A stretch of DNA of 64,000 nucleotides from Combretum micranthum (GCA_024138025.1 JAMXBD010000113.1:372001-436000), one strand, 5' to 3'. Shown: positions 20,692 to 33,856, counted from the stretch's first letter. The notes: generated by a model not told the origin, from the sequence alone. Program-made: numbers and translations.

Positions 20692-23600
20692 TTATACTGT
20701 TGATCCTCCGCGCAATGGAGTAGCTTCTTTATAGACTTCATTCGGGTGGTTGTTGTCCAGTGGCATATATTGGGACATGATTGCCATAATCTCTGCATCC
20801 ATGTATGACTGCAAATCGAAAAGGAGTTCTTTTAGCTCATCTCTAATTGATGATTAGCAGAATGTGACTACATATTGCAGATAACTTGGCCTGGGAAATG
20901 GCGAGCTACTTGTGTATACATACCCGGAACCTGTATTTATAGAAAAGATACCCTGCTAGGCCAATGACTGTAACAGCAGCCAGCACCATCAAGGCGATGA
21001 ACCATCCAAACTTGGATCCATTTCTTTCTGTAAAGAGAATTGATTGTATTAAGATCATACACCCAGTGAACATGGGTCATGAGGATGTTAGGCTAAGTCA
21101 TCTCCAATAAGCAAAACATAGAAGCAAATATTCCCAAAGCCCTTGCGATATATGGTTTGCCCGGCTTTTTTCAAGAAGGATGTAAAACAAATTTAACCTC
21201 CATTAATGAGGGAATTACCAATGCAAGTATCATGCTGTGCGATGTATATCCGGTTGCCTGTGCACTTGCAGTCATATCCACCCCATTTGTTTTTACAGGA
21301 GCAACCATCACATTGGCAGAGTTTTCCTTCTTTGCATTCATCCACATCTGTGTGATATACGGAAAATTAAATCTAATCAAATTCCATGAGAAATACAGAG
21401 AGATCATAGGAAATTTGGTAACTTGGTAATATAAAAGAAATTCTTCAAGTTGGACATGGAGAATGCAATCACCTTCACATTTGTGCCCATCACCATGAAA
21501 GCCTTCTGGGCAGCTACATCCAGACGGTGTAGACTCCTATTTACGAGTCAAAGAAGTATATCAATGAAGTCAACAACAATGAAAGTCAACTAGAACTCCA
21601 TGTATATGGTGTGAAGGCATTTCTAGAACCAGAGGCCAAAACACAGTACTTCTCACTACTTACCAAGCATGCTGAGAAAGTCCTTCCATTTTTGGTGTCA
21701 GACCAGCAACCTCCATTGTTAATTGCACATCTTCCTGGTCCATAAGCTGCCATTGAAGAGTTACCATCAGTTATCACTGCACTGACCAATCTTCTCAACA
21801 CACGCAGTTATCGACTAAACAATTCAATCCAGCAAATATGAAGATAATTCCTGAAACTGAAAGCAACAAAGCTATACCTTCACAAGATGTATATCCATCT
21901 CCTTTAAACTGAACACCATCAACAACAGGACATTCACATAATCTTCCTCTAAATGTATCCTGCAAAATATTATATCTATCGGTACGATGGAAGATACCTG
22001 CATCCAGGTAAGTAAACTAAGTAAAAAGGTCAAGTTCACATACTTTGCAGGCAGTGATATTAGATTGAATGTCCTGCCAGCAACCGCCATTTCCTTCAAG
22101 GCACTCATTAGTCTCAAGGTCTGTATACAACCAAAAAGAAAGTCACTGGATAAGAAAAACACAAAAACACAAGTCATTACACAAGAGCAAAGAGATGAAT
22201 CGGTGGACCAACCTCCACTTAGACATATCCGAGGTTCTGTTGACTCCTTAAATCCAGCACATATGGCTTTCAGGACTGCAGTTCTCTCCAATTTCCCTTT
22301 GGAGAAAAATTCACAATTTTAGTAACCTTGTGATGTATTGAAAAGGTTTGATCGAGTAAGAGGGAGAAGAAGCTTTATTAGCAGGTCATGGGGAACTAGG
22401 AAATTGATAACACATACGTTAACTTAGAAATATCAATAACAATCATAATCCTATAGTTCATTCACAATGTGAAAAGTAGTCAAATTCAACAAAAAATCAT
22501 GAGTTTGGAAGAATAAAGAAATAAGTTAATTGTCATACCTCGATACTGGGCATTATTAATAACCAAGGTGGGAAGGATGGTAACATCACCACGCGATCCT
22601 CTGCCAATCTATAATACACCAAAGAAAAAGGAACAAGTTATTGTCCTGCTCCAGAAGAATTACAATTGACGGAACGATTTGCAGCTCATGATGTTTCATC
22701 CTTTCTTACCCTAAAATAGTGATCCTAAAAGGAGAAAGAATTGGGGATTTGTATAAAGAAACTAAAATATGATTGGTAAGATCGAGGATAACACATAACC
22801 TGAAGTTTTTGTTCAGTTTGCAGGACTTGGTTCTCAACATCAGCTTCAGGATCACCCACGCATTTCTTAATTTTCTCAATATCCAAGCCTAAATAGACAA
22901 ACAAAAATTGTTAGAATGCTAAAGGGAACCTATATACTTGAGCAACCACAGTGAATAGAACTCACCGAGCGATTTCATGACATTCTCAGCACATTCCTTA
23001 CTGTATCTGTTACCTTTCATGGAACACCTGATGTGGAAGTCTGTTACATAATCCCACCAAACCCAAGGGCGATTGCTCTCATTGGCGACTCGGTGCACGC
23101 AAAGTTGCCTCAAGTTCTCAAACACCACATCTTTTCCTTGATATCCCTCAGTGAAATCCTTTTCTGGATCTGGTGCACAATATCTCCCATGGTTTATGCA
23201 CTGAGACTTGCATTGACTGGTTAGAAGGAAAGCCCGAGGACAATACCAAGTAATGTAGTGTGGCGTGAACAGGGTGAAACCACTCTTTTCAAGGATCTGA
23301 GCATGGCCCTTGAAATCTTTCACAAAATTCATCTGCTCATCACACCGAGCCCCGCACTCGTCGTTGCTGTTAGTCCATAACTCATACTCAACTCTTTCGT
23401 CAGGATGGGGCACAGATTCCCTCCAGTCAAGTTCAATTACCACATCATCACCGTTCTTTAAGGCTTGCTTCAAGCTCTTACCAAAGGACTGCCCAATTAA
23501 GGCGGATGGGATTTCAAGCTTTTCTATATAGCCATCTGCATCGTTGCTCTCTTCAGGTGAATCCATTGTTATTAGAGGCTCATCCACGTTATCCGCCACA

Positions 23601-24905
23601 AGAACAGCCGCTGCTCCTGCCTGTTGAGCGTTCCATGCCTTTAATGCAAAGTAGCACCCTAAAAGCGAAAATTTCAACGAAGAATGAGTTAAAACATGCT
23701 CGTGCCTTCTAATGTGGGTGGAAATCAACCAAGCTGGTTCACAAACTCTTCTAGTTCGGTTTGACTTTTACTTAGGTTTGATTCAGTTTGATTCAAAATG
23801 GCTGATGGTTGAGTCGAGCTCAAATTTGATGATGTTTAGATTAATTAGTTTACGAGTTTAATTAAACTCAATCAAATATAATTGTCAATTGAGTTTGAGT
23901 TTAGTTTAGATATTAATATTTCTTTATTATTGTTAAAATTATGGTTTTACTATCCAATTAAATATTTGAAATCAATAAAATTATACAAAATCATATAAAA
24001 CTAATAAAATTGTATACGTATAGAATCATACACCTAAATCCGTAAATCTACCTAAATTCTACCCCAAAACATTTTTGCATACATTAATTTAAGAAAACAT
24101 ATATAAAGTCATAAACCTATGGAATCGTATATTTAACTTACAATTTTGATAATAATGTGTGTTCTCAACAAATTAAATCTAAATAAGTTTAATTGAGTCA
24201 AACTCCAGTTTGTTCAGTGTCACCTTATATAGGACTCGAACTAAACTTGATTGAACATGAGTCAAGTTTGAACTCGAATTCTAGAATACTGTGTCAACTC
24301 CCCTCGTCTGCAATCTTAATTCTGATGTTATTAAAAATCTAGGATCATATTTTCTTCCCAGTTGAACCTAGCATCTTCTATCCACTTCTTAACATATAGA
24401 ATATTGAGGATTGCACAAAGGTAAAATGGAACAGTGTTTGGATGATGTTTTCCTATATGTAAAAGATTTGACGAAAGATTGCAACGGATTCTAGTATAAC
24501 CACTCCTACCTATTCTTTTGTTGGGGATATGAGGAGCAGAAAATACAAATGAATAAGACAATATAATATGTTATAGGAAAGACTGAAAAGCAAATAGTTA
24601 CCCCCGCGATCAAGAAGAAGAATTGTGGGGCGAGAAGTCTTGGACCTGAAGGGCTTATCACCCTGGAAGGACTCACAACCCAAAGGAGAATGGTCAGGAC
24701 CTGGATACACCACTGATCCCACCATCAACCCTCCATAGTCAGGCACACCAAAGTTTCCAATAGCCGCATCATGCTTCGCCCGGAGGCTTAGAGGAGACAG
24801 AACCTTGATGCTACTCTTTTCCACTATGAAATGACCTTGTACAACCACAACCACAACCAGTAATATTAACACAAAGTGGCTCACCAGGTTTCCTAAAGCA
24901 TCCAT
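20692..24905 (-). CDS. Vacuolar sorting receptor (VSR), 12 coding exons, 631 aa
   Basis: A membrane receptor that carries soluble cargo with vacuolar sorting signals along the Golgi to vacuole route. Exons, leftward: 24905-24602, 23658-22966, 22888-22800, 22608-22539, 22296-22213, 22120-22044, 21959-21878, 21746-21664, 21536-21473, 21347-21219, 21027-20924, 20808-20692. All junctions are GT-AG and the sum is 1,896 nt, open throughout. A signal peptide ([11 protein letters not shown], residues 13-23) is followed by the protease-associated domain in exons 1-2 ([16 protein letters not shown]). Next come the VSR central region ([18 protein letters not shown]), cysteine-rich EGF-like repeats ([28 protein letters not shown]), a membrane helix at about 566-587 and a cytosolic tail with the YMPL sorting motif at 607-610, which binds adaptor mu subunits. 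The length matches the family. Exon sequence is closest by memory to the VSR5-7 group. No damage is seen. Confidence 0.93.
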
Positions 24906-26840
24906 GCTCTATGACTGTAAACGAGCTTTGCTTGCTTGTGTTTCCTTAATTATGATTCAAATGTATGATCTGGTAAGGTGTTCTAGTTTTTAAGTTTGAA
25001 ATTTTTAAGGAGGGAGCAGGAGGGTATGTATATGTCTAGCGTTGGAATGTCATAAATTTTCATATAAGCTCGTCATCCGGTTCTTTTCTGGGGTTATGTG
25101 GAGATTGAACAAGAGGAGTTGGAAGATTCTTTGGGAATATGTGAGATGGGGATCAAACTGTAACGTGAAGGAAACGATATATAGGAATAGAAATAAGAAG
25201 AAAATGGTTGGTGGACGGAGTCATCCCAACGACCTTTGCTACTTCCCAACTTCCTTCCTTTTTGTTCCCTGGACTTCTAAATTTGTATGATCAATTTAAT
25301 TGGATATTTTGTGGGCATAATAATATCACATCATTTTGCCCTTTTTTTTTTTCGGTTTTTTCCTTTTTTATTTATATTTTTGGTCTTAGTCATTATTTAT
25401 ATATACGAATTTCAAGAAAAGAAAATTCAGATGATATTAAGACTGATTCAACGCTATGGATTGTTTCTATTATTGTATGACATATAAGAGAAAAAGTCTT
25501 ATATATTGAAACATTTAAATCATATATAAATATACTAATTTTATCTATCATAATAAAACCCAGACAAGAGTTAATTTTAAGAATAGAAAATACTAGATTT
25601 TTTAAAGATTTTTTTTTTCCTGTCTAGTTGATATACTTCTGTTTCTTGAGTGTATATATACGCATATATATGTACATATATGCTAAGCCTTTTAATATAG
25701 ACTATAGAGTATAATATAATAAAGAAAAGCTTGCATATTTGCTGAAGTCTTTTTTCCTTCGTTTATACGGCAAAGTGAGGATTTAAATTGTCGCTCTCAC
25801 CAGAGGAAAAGTAATTTCTAATACAATGATGCTTTGTCATCGTTCTTCCGCCGTATGAAATAATTTAAGGCAAAGCTGAATAACACTATTCGAGGGAAAA
25901 TTCTAAGGTTCCTTTGTTAACTTTAATGAGATCAATCTCATTATTATTTAACAATTTATATCATTATTTAAATCATGATCGAATCATTAAAATAATTAAT
26001 ATTCTAATTATTATATTTATTTTAACAATTAAATAATTAACCAAATGATCCCGCCGATGATACCGTAGAAACTCCCTCTATTCCGATTAAAAAACCGATA
26101 TTCGTAACAATTAGGTTGCATTTGGTTAAGTTTAGCATCGAACTTATTTATTTTCTCAAGACAAGACAAAGACAAGTAGCTTCATTGTTTGTTTATGTTT
26201 TTAAGTCAAGTCAATCGTGTACTAGGGTTTAAGATGAATTACATACGCACGTAGGTTTACACGTTTTAAGTTTTAACAACCATATTCTCTTTCGCTGCTG
26301 AAAGTTAAGATATTGACTGTTGGTTAATTTCGTTATAATTATAATTCTATTATAGTTATAAATGATATTACGATGTTCACTTGATCGTAATAGTGATTCC
26401 ATAAAAAATATCATAATAGTGATTCTAAAGATAATTTTTTAAACTTTACATATTTATAATTATATATAAAGTGTTATTATTGATGATTATTTTAGTTTTT
26501 AGTCATAGCTAATAATTTAGGAAAATATATCGATTTTGGATGAAGGGAATCTAAAAAACACACGTATTGGATGAGGTTGACAAAATGTATTTATTATTCA
26601 TTGCAACTATATTTCACATAAACTAAGTGCAATTACATAAACTTCTGGGGTTTAGGTGCTTTCTGTATCTTTGTTTTTATTTATTTATTTTATCTCCCTT
26701 TATTAAGTCAAGTCAATATCGATGTTAGATAAATAAGAGATACGAAGCTACATCATTAAATTTCATTATTGAACTTGAAGAAGACAGAGTTGACTTTAAT
26801 ATATATAAAAAATGATAATAATAAAGAAGCATAAAATTCG
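24906..26840. other. Upstream region of VSR gene and A+T-rich spacer
   Basis: The first few hundred bases must hold the VSR promoter, but no single TATA box is convincing; CATATACATA at about 25024-25033 on the minus strand is the best candidate. The rest is very A+T rich with short palindromes such as those at 25660-25690 and 26330-26365. No gene was recognised. Confidence 0.5.
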
Positions 26841-26844
26841 AGAA

Positions 26845-27039
26845 GCCTGTGGCTGTGAAAGCCGATCCGTGGTGGAATGGCTGAACACAGCGAAGACGTC
26901 TAAGAAGTTGGACTTGGTCCAAGCACTGCGTAAGAGCAGGGCTAGGTCGAAATTACAATCCCATTTCTTGCTAAGTCCATATCTGGGGGGAAAAAGACTT
27001 GATAAACTTGACTCACTTGATCAGTTGAGGGAGGAATAA
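26845..27039 (+). other. Unrecognised G+C-richer open segment, possible gene fragment
   Basis: An open frame continues to a TAA at 27039 and reads SRSVVEWLNTAKTSKKLDL, then KSRARSKLQSHFLLSPYL. Its base composition is clearly less A+T rich than both flanks, which is why I list it. I do not recognise the peptide. It could be a relic exon, a transposon fragment or chance. Confidence 0.25.
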
Positions 27040-27413
27040 GTAACAATATATTTTTAATAAATTTTTTTCTATGTTGGACTGTATTTCACAAACAAAGAAA
27101 AAAAAATTGAAGGTTCAACCGTTTTTAATTTTGAATGTTTTAGTTTAAGTTTCAATGCGATGAACAGGTTAAAAAGAAAAAGAAAAAAAAGGGTATATTG
27201 GATATCAATGGATGAGAATAAAGAACTTACTCTTATCCGAAGATATAGAAATTTAGAATTTGAAATCACAGCCTACTGGATAACCAATTTGGAACCACCT
27301 TAACATTTCCGAACATTTACAACTTCAGTCTTATAGAACTTATAAATTGTTTGTGTGGTTGATTAGTTAGTTAGTTAGTTCTTCCCCAACCCACCCGCGC
27401 CCCACCCCCCCGA

Positions 27414-27919
27414 GGCCCCGCGGGCGTTCATTAGTTAGTCTATGTATATAAAATTTGCTGCAACTATTTGAGAGAAACATTATAGAACTTTATTTGAATT
27501 CAATTAATTTTTTATGGATTCTTCAATCCTTGGACTTTGAATTACTTTTCACATGATATCAAAGCTTCAACACATTGATTCTTCACTTTTGAATTTAAAG
27601 TCTTACCATTTCAATGTTTTCACTTTTTCTTAGAATTTGGACTTAACTTATCCCCCCCCCTCCCCCCCCCCCCCAGCCGGGGCCCCGCGGGCGTTCATTA
27701 GTTAGTCTATGTATATAAAATTTGCTGCAACTATTTGAGAGAAACATTACAGAACTTTATTTGAATTCAATTATTTTTTTATGGATTCTTCAATCCTTGG
27801 ACTTTGAATTACTTTTCACATGATATCAAAGCTTCAACACATTGATTCTTCACTTTTGAATTTAAAGTCTTACCATTTCAATGTTTTCACTTTTTCTTAG
27901 AATTTGGACTTAATTTATC
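27414..27919 (+). repeat. 267-bp tandem duplication with C-rich junctions
   Basis: The segment beginning GGCCCCGCGGGCGTTC at 27414 is repeated from 27681, an offset of 267 bp, and the two copies match almost perfectly over about 238 bp. Each copy is preceded by a C-rich tract (27382-27413 and 27652-27676). Copy 1 ends within the first 24 bases of the Copia 5' LTR that follows copy 2, so it arose after that insertion. A sequencing or assembly artefact in the homopolymer tract cannot be excluded. Confidence 0.88.
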
Positions 27920-28459
27920 TGCACTTATTGGATTAATACATATGAGTATGTGGATGCACATGCAATTGCATAAAAAGTGGTTGTATGTTTATTATAAATA
28001 AATTATATTATTTGGTCTTTATATTGGTGATCGATTAATAATATTATAGTAGACCAATGTTATCTTATGTTAGTGTAGGATTATACTATATACATTTTTC
28101 ATATGTGTAGATACCCTAGGGTTAGTATTGAAATAGATGGATTCTTTCGGTAGCTTAGCCCATAAGTTTCATGGTAGAGTTATGGTCCCTAGTTGCATGT
28201 GCACTATATAAACATATTTATGAGAATCTCTAAACATAACTTTTTTTTTATTCTTTCTCGCTTTCTCATTCTATAGAGCCTTCTCATCACTCATAGAAAG
28301 GAGTCTATGCACACAGCAGCCAGAATATCATCTATCCTTTTTGGAGTTGCTGTGATTCAATGGAACAAGGTATGCTTCCGCTTTATTTCGTGCCTCAATT
28401 TTCATACATGTTGATCCTGTTGTTAGAGTAGGGATTTAGTTTTTATTGAAATCCTAACA
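27895..28459 (+). repeat. Copia 5' LTR
   Basis: 565 bp, from TCTTAGAATTTGG (TG changed to TC) to ...ATCCTAACA. A TATATAAA box lies at 28205-28212. Collinear with 33857-34418. Confidence 0.92.
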
Positions 28460-28461
28460 AA

Positions 28462-28474
28462 TAGTATCAGAGCC
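28462..28474 (+). other. Copia primer binding site (initiator tRNA-Met type)
   Basis: TAGTATCAGAGCC, two bases after the LTR, is one change from the canonical TGGTATCAGAGCC used by plant Copia elements. Confidence 0.88.
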
Positions 28475-30060
28475 AATATGTATAAAATCAGAGTCTGGTT
28501 TGGTAATGAATTTTTTGGTATATGCACTACCATGATTTAGTGATATTAAAGTTTTATGTTTAAAGATTAAAAGCAATTTGCCTTGGATATATTTATTCCT
28601 AATTTCAAGAATTAAGGTTACAAGGAGTAAGTATAAAAGGTTTATTGGCTTCCTTGGATCTAAACCTTTTAATTAGAATTTTTTTCAGATTTAGAATTTA
28701 ATTCAAACGAGAAAGGATTGATGTTCGTCTTTTGAATGGATTCAAAATTTTGTTGGATTCAAAAAGGAAATTCAAATTACATAGTGTGAAATTTGTCCTT
28801 TAGTCGATGGTTTGAATTCATTTCACTGAATGCCATCTTTTATCATGCTTTATATATTGCAAGATTGTAAAATTATATTATAAATTGGATTTAGTATGTT
28901 TGTTGATGTAATCTATTCACCGAACTCCAAAAACGGTCATGTGATTACTTCGGATCCAATAATGGACGATGTGGCTGTTATAATCTATATTGTCCATTAG
29001 TGTTAATATTAATTAATAGAGAAGATTTAGATTTTGTTTATTTGGGATAACTTATGCAATGAATTCTTGGTTTAAAAAAATGGTTTTAGAAAGATTCTTT
29101 TTTTTTGAAGAATTTTCCACGAATGGATTTATGATGAAATAACTTTTTACTAATATGGGAATATATATATATATATATATATATATGTTCATAAGCTTCT
29201 TTAAGAAGCTACATAGTAAGTTGGTAGATGCAATTTTCAATAAGAATGGACAAGTTGTTGCTTTTTTCCATAAAAGGCAAGAAAAATGTTTGGTAATTTA
29301 TTTGATAATTGACTTTTTTGCACTTGCAGCTTTATGGATAATTTAGGTAAACTAACTATTTGTTTTTTATGGTTTCCTATATTTTTCAAGATATAGATTT
29401 AATTAAATAAAATTGTTTGTAATATTATGCAATATTGTATTAAAAGGATTTGAATATTGCTTATAATATTGTGTTGTTATTTTTAAGGAATATATATAAA
29501 CTTATAATGACATAAAGTTGCTTTTGTGAATGTGTTTTGATGATTTCAAATTGGCTGAAGTGGATATTTTCATGGGCATTATTAGGCAAAATTGTCTAAG
29601 TAAAGAAATTCTATATAGCATGTCTAGTAGTATGTCCAATAGGTTAAAATAACACCTCACTAAAGTAAGCTCTCCCATGGAAACCATTAAGTGAAAACTA
29701 TTGAGATGTTGTGATTGCAAGTTTCATGCGGGTGGTAACCGACCTAAAGAAAGGTTCCTACCATTAGGTTAAGCCTTGTAATCACATGTGGTGATGAGTT
29801 TTAGTGATTGTTAAGCGTTCATTATGAGTGTTAGTCAACACAAAGGAAGGCTAACACCTGACCAGAACTTTCCTCTTAAGTTTGATCGCTACAACAAGAA
29901 AATCAGTATGAGCTGACTCTTTGTCCAAAAATTAGACTCAGTATTATGCTAGTTTTCTTGCAATTAGGTAGTCATTATAATTTTTGGCCCTTTTTTTTCC
30001 CATTTGTTTTATGTCCATGAGCATGTGATTGATTATGTGTTTATTTTATTTCAGTTATTA
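28475..30060 (+). other. Copia leader region
   Basis: About 1.6 kb without a supported frame, between the primer site and gag. It includes a (TA)n microsatellite at 29157-29186. The length is typical for leaders of this kind of element, though extra insertions cannot be excluded. Confidence 0.6.
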
Positions 30061-30860
30061 CATATACCTTTGCTTCATATTCTTCCAATAACATCTCAAA
30101 TCTCAATGGTTTCAACTTTAAGCTTTGGAAACTAAAGGTCATGATTCATTTGGGTTGCATTGATTTGGACTTGACACTTAGGGAGCCATGTCCTACTAAA
30201 CTTATAGAGGAGAGAACCCCTTAACAATGGAAAGAAATAGCTTAGTAGGGATGCTCAAACTACCTTAGTCTGATGATTATGAAGAGTGCAATATCAGAAA
30301 CTTCCTTGGAACTTTGACAGAATAGCCAAGTGTAGTAAGGTTTCTTAAGCAATTAGAATAGCACTTTGTGAAAAGTAATAAGGAGGAAATCATTACACTT
30401 TTACAGAAATTGGTCTTCATAAAGTATAATGGCTCAATAAACATAAGGGAATACGTTCTTGAGATGTCTCATATAGTATCAAAGCTGAGAGTACTACATT
30501 TGGAGCTTCTTAATGAAGTAGTAGTGTATTTTGCTTTGATGTCCTTGCCTCCTTGGTTTGGTCCTTTTAAAGTGAGTTATAATTGTTTGAAGGAAAAAAA
30601 AAATGGATAATGAACTTATATCTCATTTGGTACAAGTGGAGGGAAGGATGAGACAAGAGAAGATCAAGAGAGAGCTAGTTTTGCTTCCGCCTCTAGGGTT
30701 CCAAGAAAAGACAGAGCAAATCGACTATGGATGATTTAGAGAAGAAAAATCACAATTTTAAGCACATAAAGTGTTTTTTCTATAAGGATCTCTCTTATGT
30801 AAAGAAGGACTACCTTAAGTATCGTGCTTTGCATGTAAAGAAAAGGGTAGAAGCCGAGAG
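30061..30860 (+). pseudogene. Copia Gag, broken
   Basis: Opens with NGFNFKLWKLKVMIHLGC (about 30100), the classic Copia Gag N-terminus. After stops it continues at 30368-30610 with EYVLEMSHIVSKLRVL and VVYFALMSLPPWFGPF, the UBN2-type capsid region. The zinc knuckle region at about 30765-30830 reads KCFFYKDLSYVKKDYLKY, in which two cysteines of the CCHC motif have become tyrosine and the histidine is also lost. No functional product is expected. Confidence 0.85.
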
Positions 30861-31580
30861 AGCTAAGAAAGTCTTAGAACTAAGACATATTATTTCTTAT
30901 GGCTTCATGGAATGGTCAACAATACTTTATTACATTCATAGACGATTACTCTCCTTATGGCTACATATTTTTAATTCATGAGAGGTCATATGCTTTAGAC
31001 ATGTTCACAACTTTTAAGGTCATAGTTAAAAATCACCTAGGTAAAAGGATTAAATCCGTTAGATCTTATCGATGAGCTGAATATTATGATAGAAATGAGG
31101 GGTCAAGTGAATGATATCTAGGACCATTTGCAAAATTCTTAGAGGAGTGTGGTATTGTTCCTTAATACAAATACTTGGTTCACCTAGCATGAACGGGGTA
31201 TCTGAGAGACAAAATAAAACCCTTAAAGATATGGTAAGAAGTATAATTAGTCATTCAAAATTACTAAACTCACTTTAGGGTGAAGCATTAAAGATTATAG
31301 CCTATATTCTCAATAGAGTACCAACTAAGGCGATAACTAAAACCCCTTATGAGTTATGGATGGGTAAGAAACTTTTCCTTAAGCACCTAAGGCTTTGGGG
31401 ATGTCCAACTGAAGTTAGGCCTTATAGGCCGAATGAAAACAAATTGGACTCAAAAACCATTATCTGTTACTTTTTTTGTTACACAGAGATATCACGGGGT
31501 TATAATCTCCTAAATAGAACAAGCTTTAAAACAAGAAATGCGCGATTCTTTGAGGATGTTAAGGTTAAATGGGAAAGATA
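30861..31580 (+). pseudogene. Copia integrase core, N-terminus deleted
   Basis: Shortly after the Gag knuckle the sequence reads ASWNGQQYFITFIDDYS (about 30905-30955), from the middle of the integrase core. LIHERSYALDMFTTF, FLEECGIVP and SMNGVSERQNKTLKDMV (the glutamate region) follow, then KTPYELWMGKKLFLKHL and LWGCPTEVRPYRPNENKLD. Several stops and one frame change break it. The usual protease, zinc-binding HHCC domain and first catalytic aspartate are absent between about 30860 and 30900, a deletion of roughly 250-300 codons judged against the family. Confidence 0.85.
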
Positions 31581-31785
31581 AGGTTAAGAACTTTGTCTTT
31601 GAAGAGGAACATACTACATTGCCCATTGTTCAGGCTTCAAGTTAGGAGCATAGTATTGAACAACAAATTTTTTTTCTTCCTTTGGTTGTCACGACACCAA
31701 ATCAAGAGTGTACTTCTAGTGAGGTCCAAGAACATTTTGATGACGACATTTTGTTCCCCTAATTGTTCAACAACCTCAACAACTA

Positions 31786-33440
31786 GTGCCTTTGAGGAGG
31801 TCCATTAGAGAGCGGAGAAGTGCAATATTAGATGATTATATTGTATTTCTTAATGAACATCAGGAAGTTAATGACTCATTGGAAGATGAACCAATCAGTT
31901 TCTATGAAGCTATTGAAAGTTCAAATGCTCATAAATGGATTGATACCATAAATGAAGAGTTGAAATCCATGAAAGGTAATGATGTTTGGGATCTTGTTCC
32001 ATTGTTAGATGGTGGAGGCCCATTGAGTGTAAATAGGTTTTCTAAACTAGAAGGGACTCACAAGGCAATATGGAAAGATATAAAGCACGTTTAGTCGTTG
32101 AGGGCTACACTCAATGCAAGGGCATTGATTACAAAGAGACTTTCTCTCTAGTTTCTTCAAAAGACTCTTTGAGGATAATTTTGGCACATGTAGTGCATTT
32201 TGATTTATAGCTTCATTAGACAGATGTTAAGACAATGTTTCTTAATGGAAACCTTGATGAAATGATTTATATGGTGCAACATGAGAGTTTGAATGATGAC
32301 TACTCTAAACAAATGGTTTTCAAATTGAGGAGATCCATCTATAAGCTTAAACAGACTTTACATCAATGGTACTAAAGATTTCATCAAGTTGTATTATCAT
32401 TTGGTTTTAAGATAAATACAATTGATGATTGTGTATCTCACAAGTTTTGTGGGAGTAAATTTATTTTCTTTATTTTGTATGTGGTTGACAAACTGCTTGC
32501 CAGTAGTGATGTCGGTTTGTTGCTAGAGACTAAAAGTTTTCTTTAGATAACTTTGAAATAAAAGATCTTGGTGAGACTTCGTTTGTATGGGGAATCCAAA
32601 TTGATCGAGATCATTCTTGTGGAATCCTGGGACTATCACAAAAGGCATACATTGAGAAGGTCTTACAAAAGTTTGGCATGCAGAATCACGTGATACCCCT
32701 ATAGGTAACGGTGAAAAATTTAGTTTAAATCAATGCCCTAAGAGTGATTTTGAGTCCAAAGATATGGAGAAAATTCCCTATGCATCAGAAATAGGGATTT
32801 AATGTAATTGCAAGTCTATATTTATTCGAATCTTACATTCATTTATGGGATGTTGGGAAGATATTAGAGCAATCCATTTAAGGACCATTGGGTCATAGCC
32901 AAAAGGATTGTGGTAACTTCAAAAGACGAAAGATTACATGCTCACATAAAGAAAGTCAGATAAAGCTGAGATCATTGGATATTCAGATTCTGACTTTGCA
33001 GAATGCCATGATAGTTGAAAATCCACATTGAGTTACATTTTTTCTTCTAACAAAAGGAGCTATTATATGGAAGAGTGCTAAGCAATCACTTGTTGCTTCT
33101 TTTACTATGGAAGCAAAATTTGTAGCTTGTTATGAGGTGACTAATAAGGCTATTTGGCTTCGCAATTTTATTTTAGGATTGTGTGTCGTTGATGAGATTA
33201 AGAGATCACTTAAATTATTTTGTGATAGTAGGGTAGTAGTCCCCTAGTTGAATAACAATAATTTGACATTAAGTTTCTAGTTGTAAAAGAAAGGGCTCAG
33301 AGTAGTTTAGTTAGCATAGAACATATAGATACAAACTTTATGATAGTAGATCCATTGACGAAGGCATTGGCACTAAAGGCTTTTCTTGAGCATACTACTC
33401 ATATAGGTATCATTTTGTTAGATGATGCCTAGGTTTAGTG
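31786..33440 (+). pseudogene. Copia reverse transcriptase and RNase H, broken
   Basis: The RT entry segment is SFYEAIESSNAHKWIDTIN and EELKSMKGNDVWDLVP (about 31895-32005). The catalytic YVDD is changed to YVVD within ILYVVDKLLASSD (about 32475-32515). RNase H appears as KSAKQSLVASFTMEAKFVA (about 33070-33130) and RSLKLFCDS. Numerous stops and frame changes occur throughout. The loss of a catalytic aspartate together with the stops shows that this copy is inactive. Confidence 0.87.
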
Positions 33441-33845
33441 GGAGTTTATATTGTTTGCTCATTTAAGCTATCTTATTATGTCAAGACATTTGTATTTGAT
33501 TTATTCGGTTATATATTGTTTTAATTTTCATTATGAATGTATGTTTGGTTAATGACCTCATTTTGGGAGGACCTATTGGAAGTAGACGTGTATTGATTAC
33601 AATTGACATGTAACTTTCATGCTACACATCCATACTCAATTCATGCCATTTAGTTGATTTGGTATATGTGATCATTGTGGGTCTAGTTAAGGATTAGTTT
33701 CGGCCAAAACCCCTTTGATCCATGTGTTAAAGAAACTAACGGACATGGTTGGTTAAGATGACAATTCTTTGATAGCTAGCTACTTAATGAGTTGTGTATT
33801 CACACAACATTGGGAGATGCACTTGAGCACATGGATGTATAGTCT

Positions 33846-33856
33846 AAGTGGGAGAT
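33846..33856 (+). other. Copia polypurine tract
   Basis: AAGTGGGAGAT directly before the 3' LTR, the standard plus-strand priming site of Copia elements. It confirms the plus orientation. Confidence 0.9.

Noticed and set aside
22710..22724. A 15-bp potential micro-exon (DHYFR) between VSR exons 3 and 4, with AG and GT flanks and correct phase
   Set aside because: VSR proteins run directly from the TEQ..Q segment to [IV]GRG with no insertion, and skipping it keeps the frame. It is more likely chance splice-like sequence.
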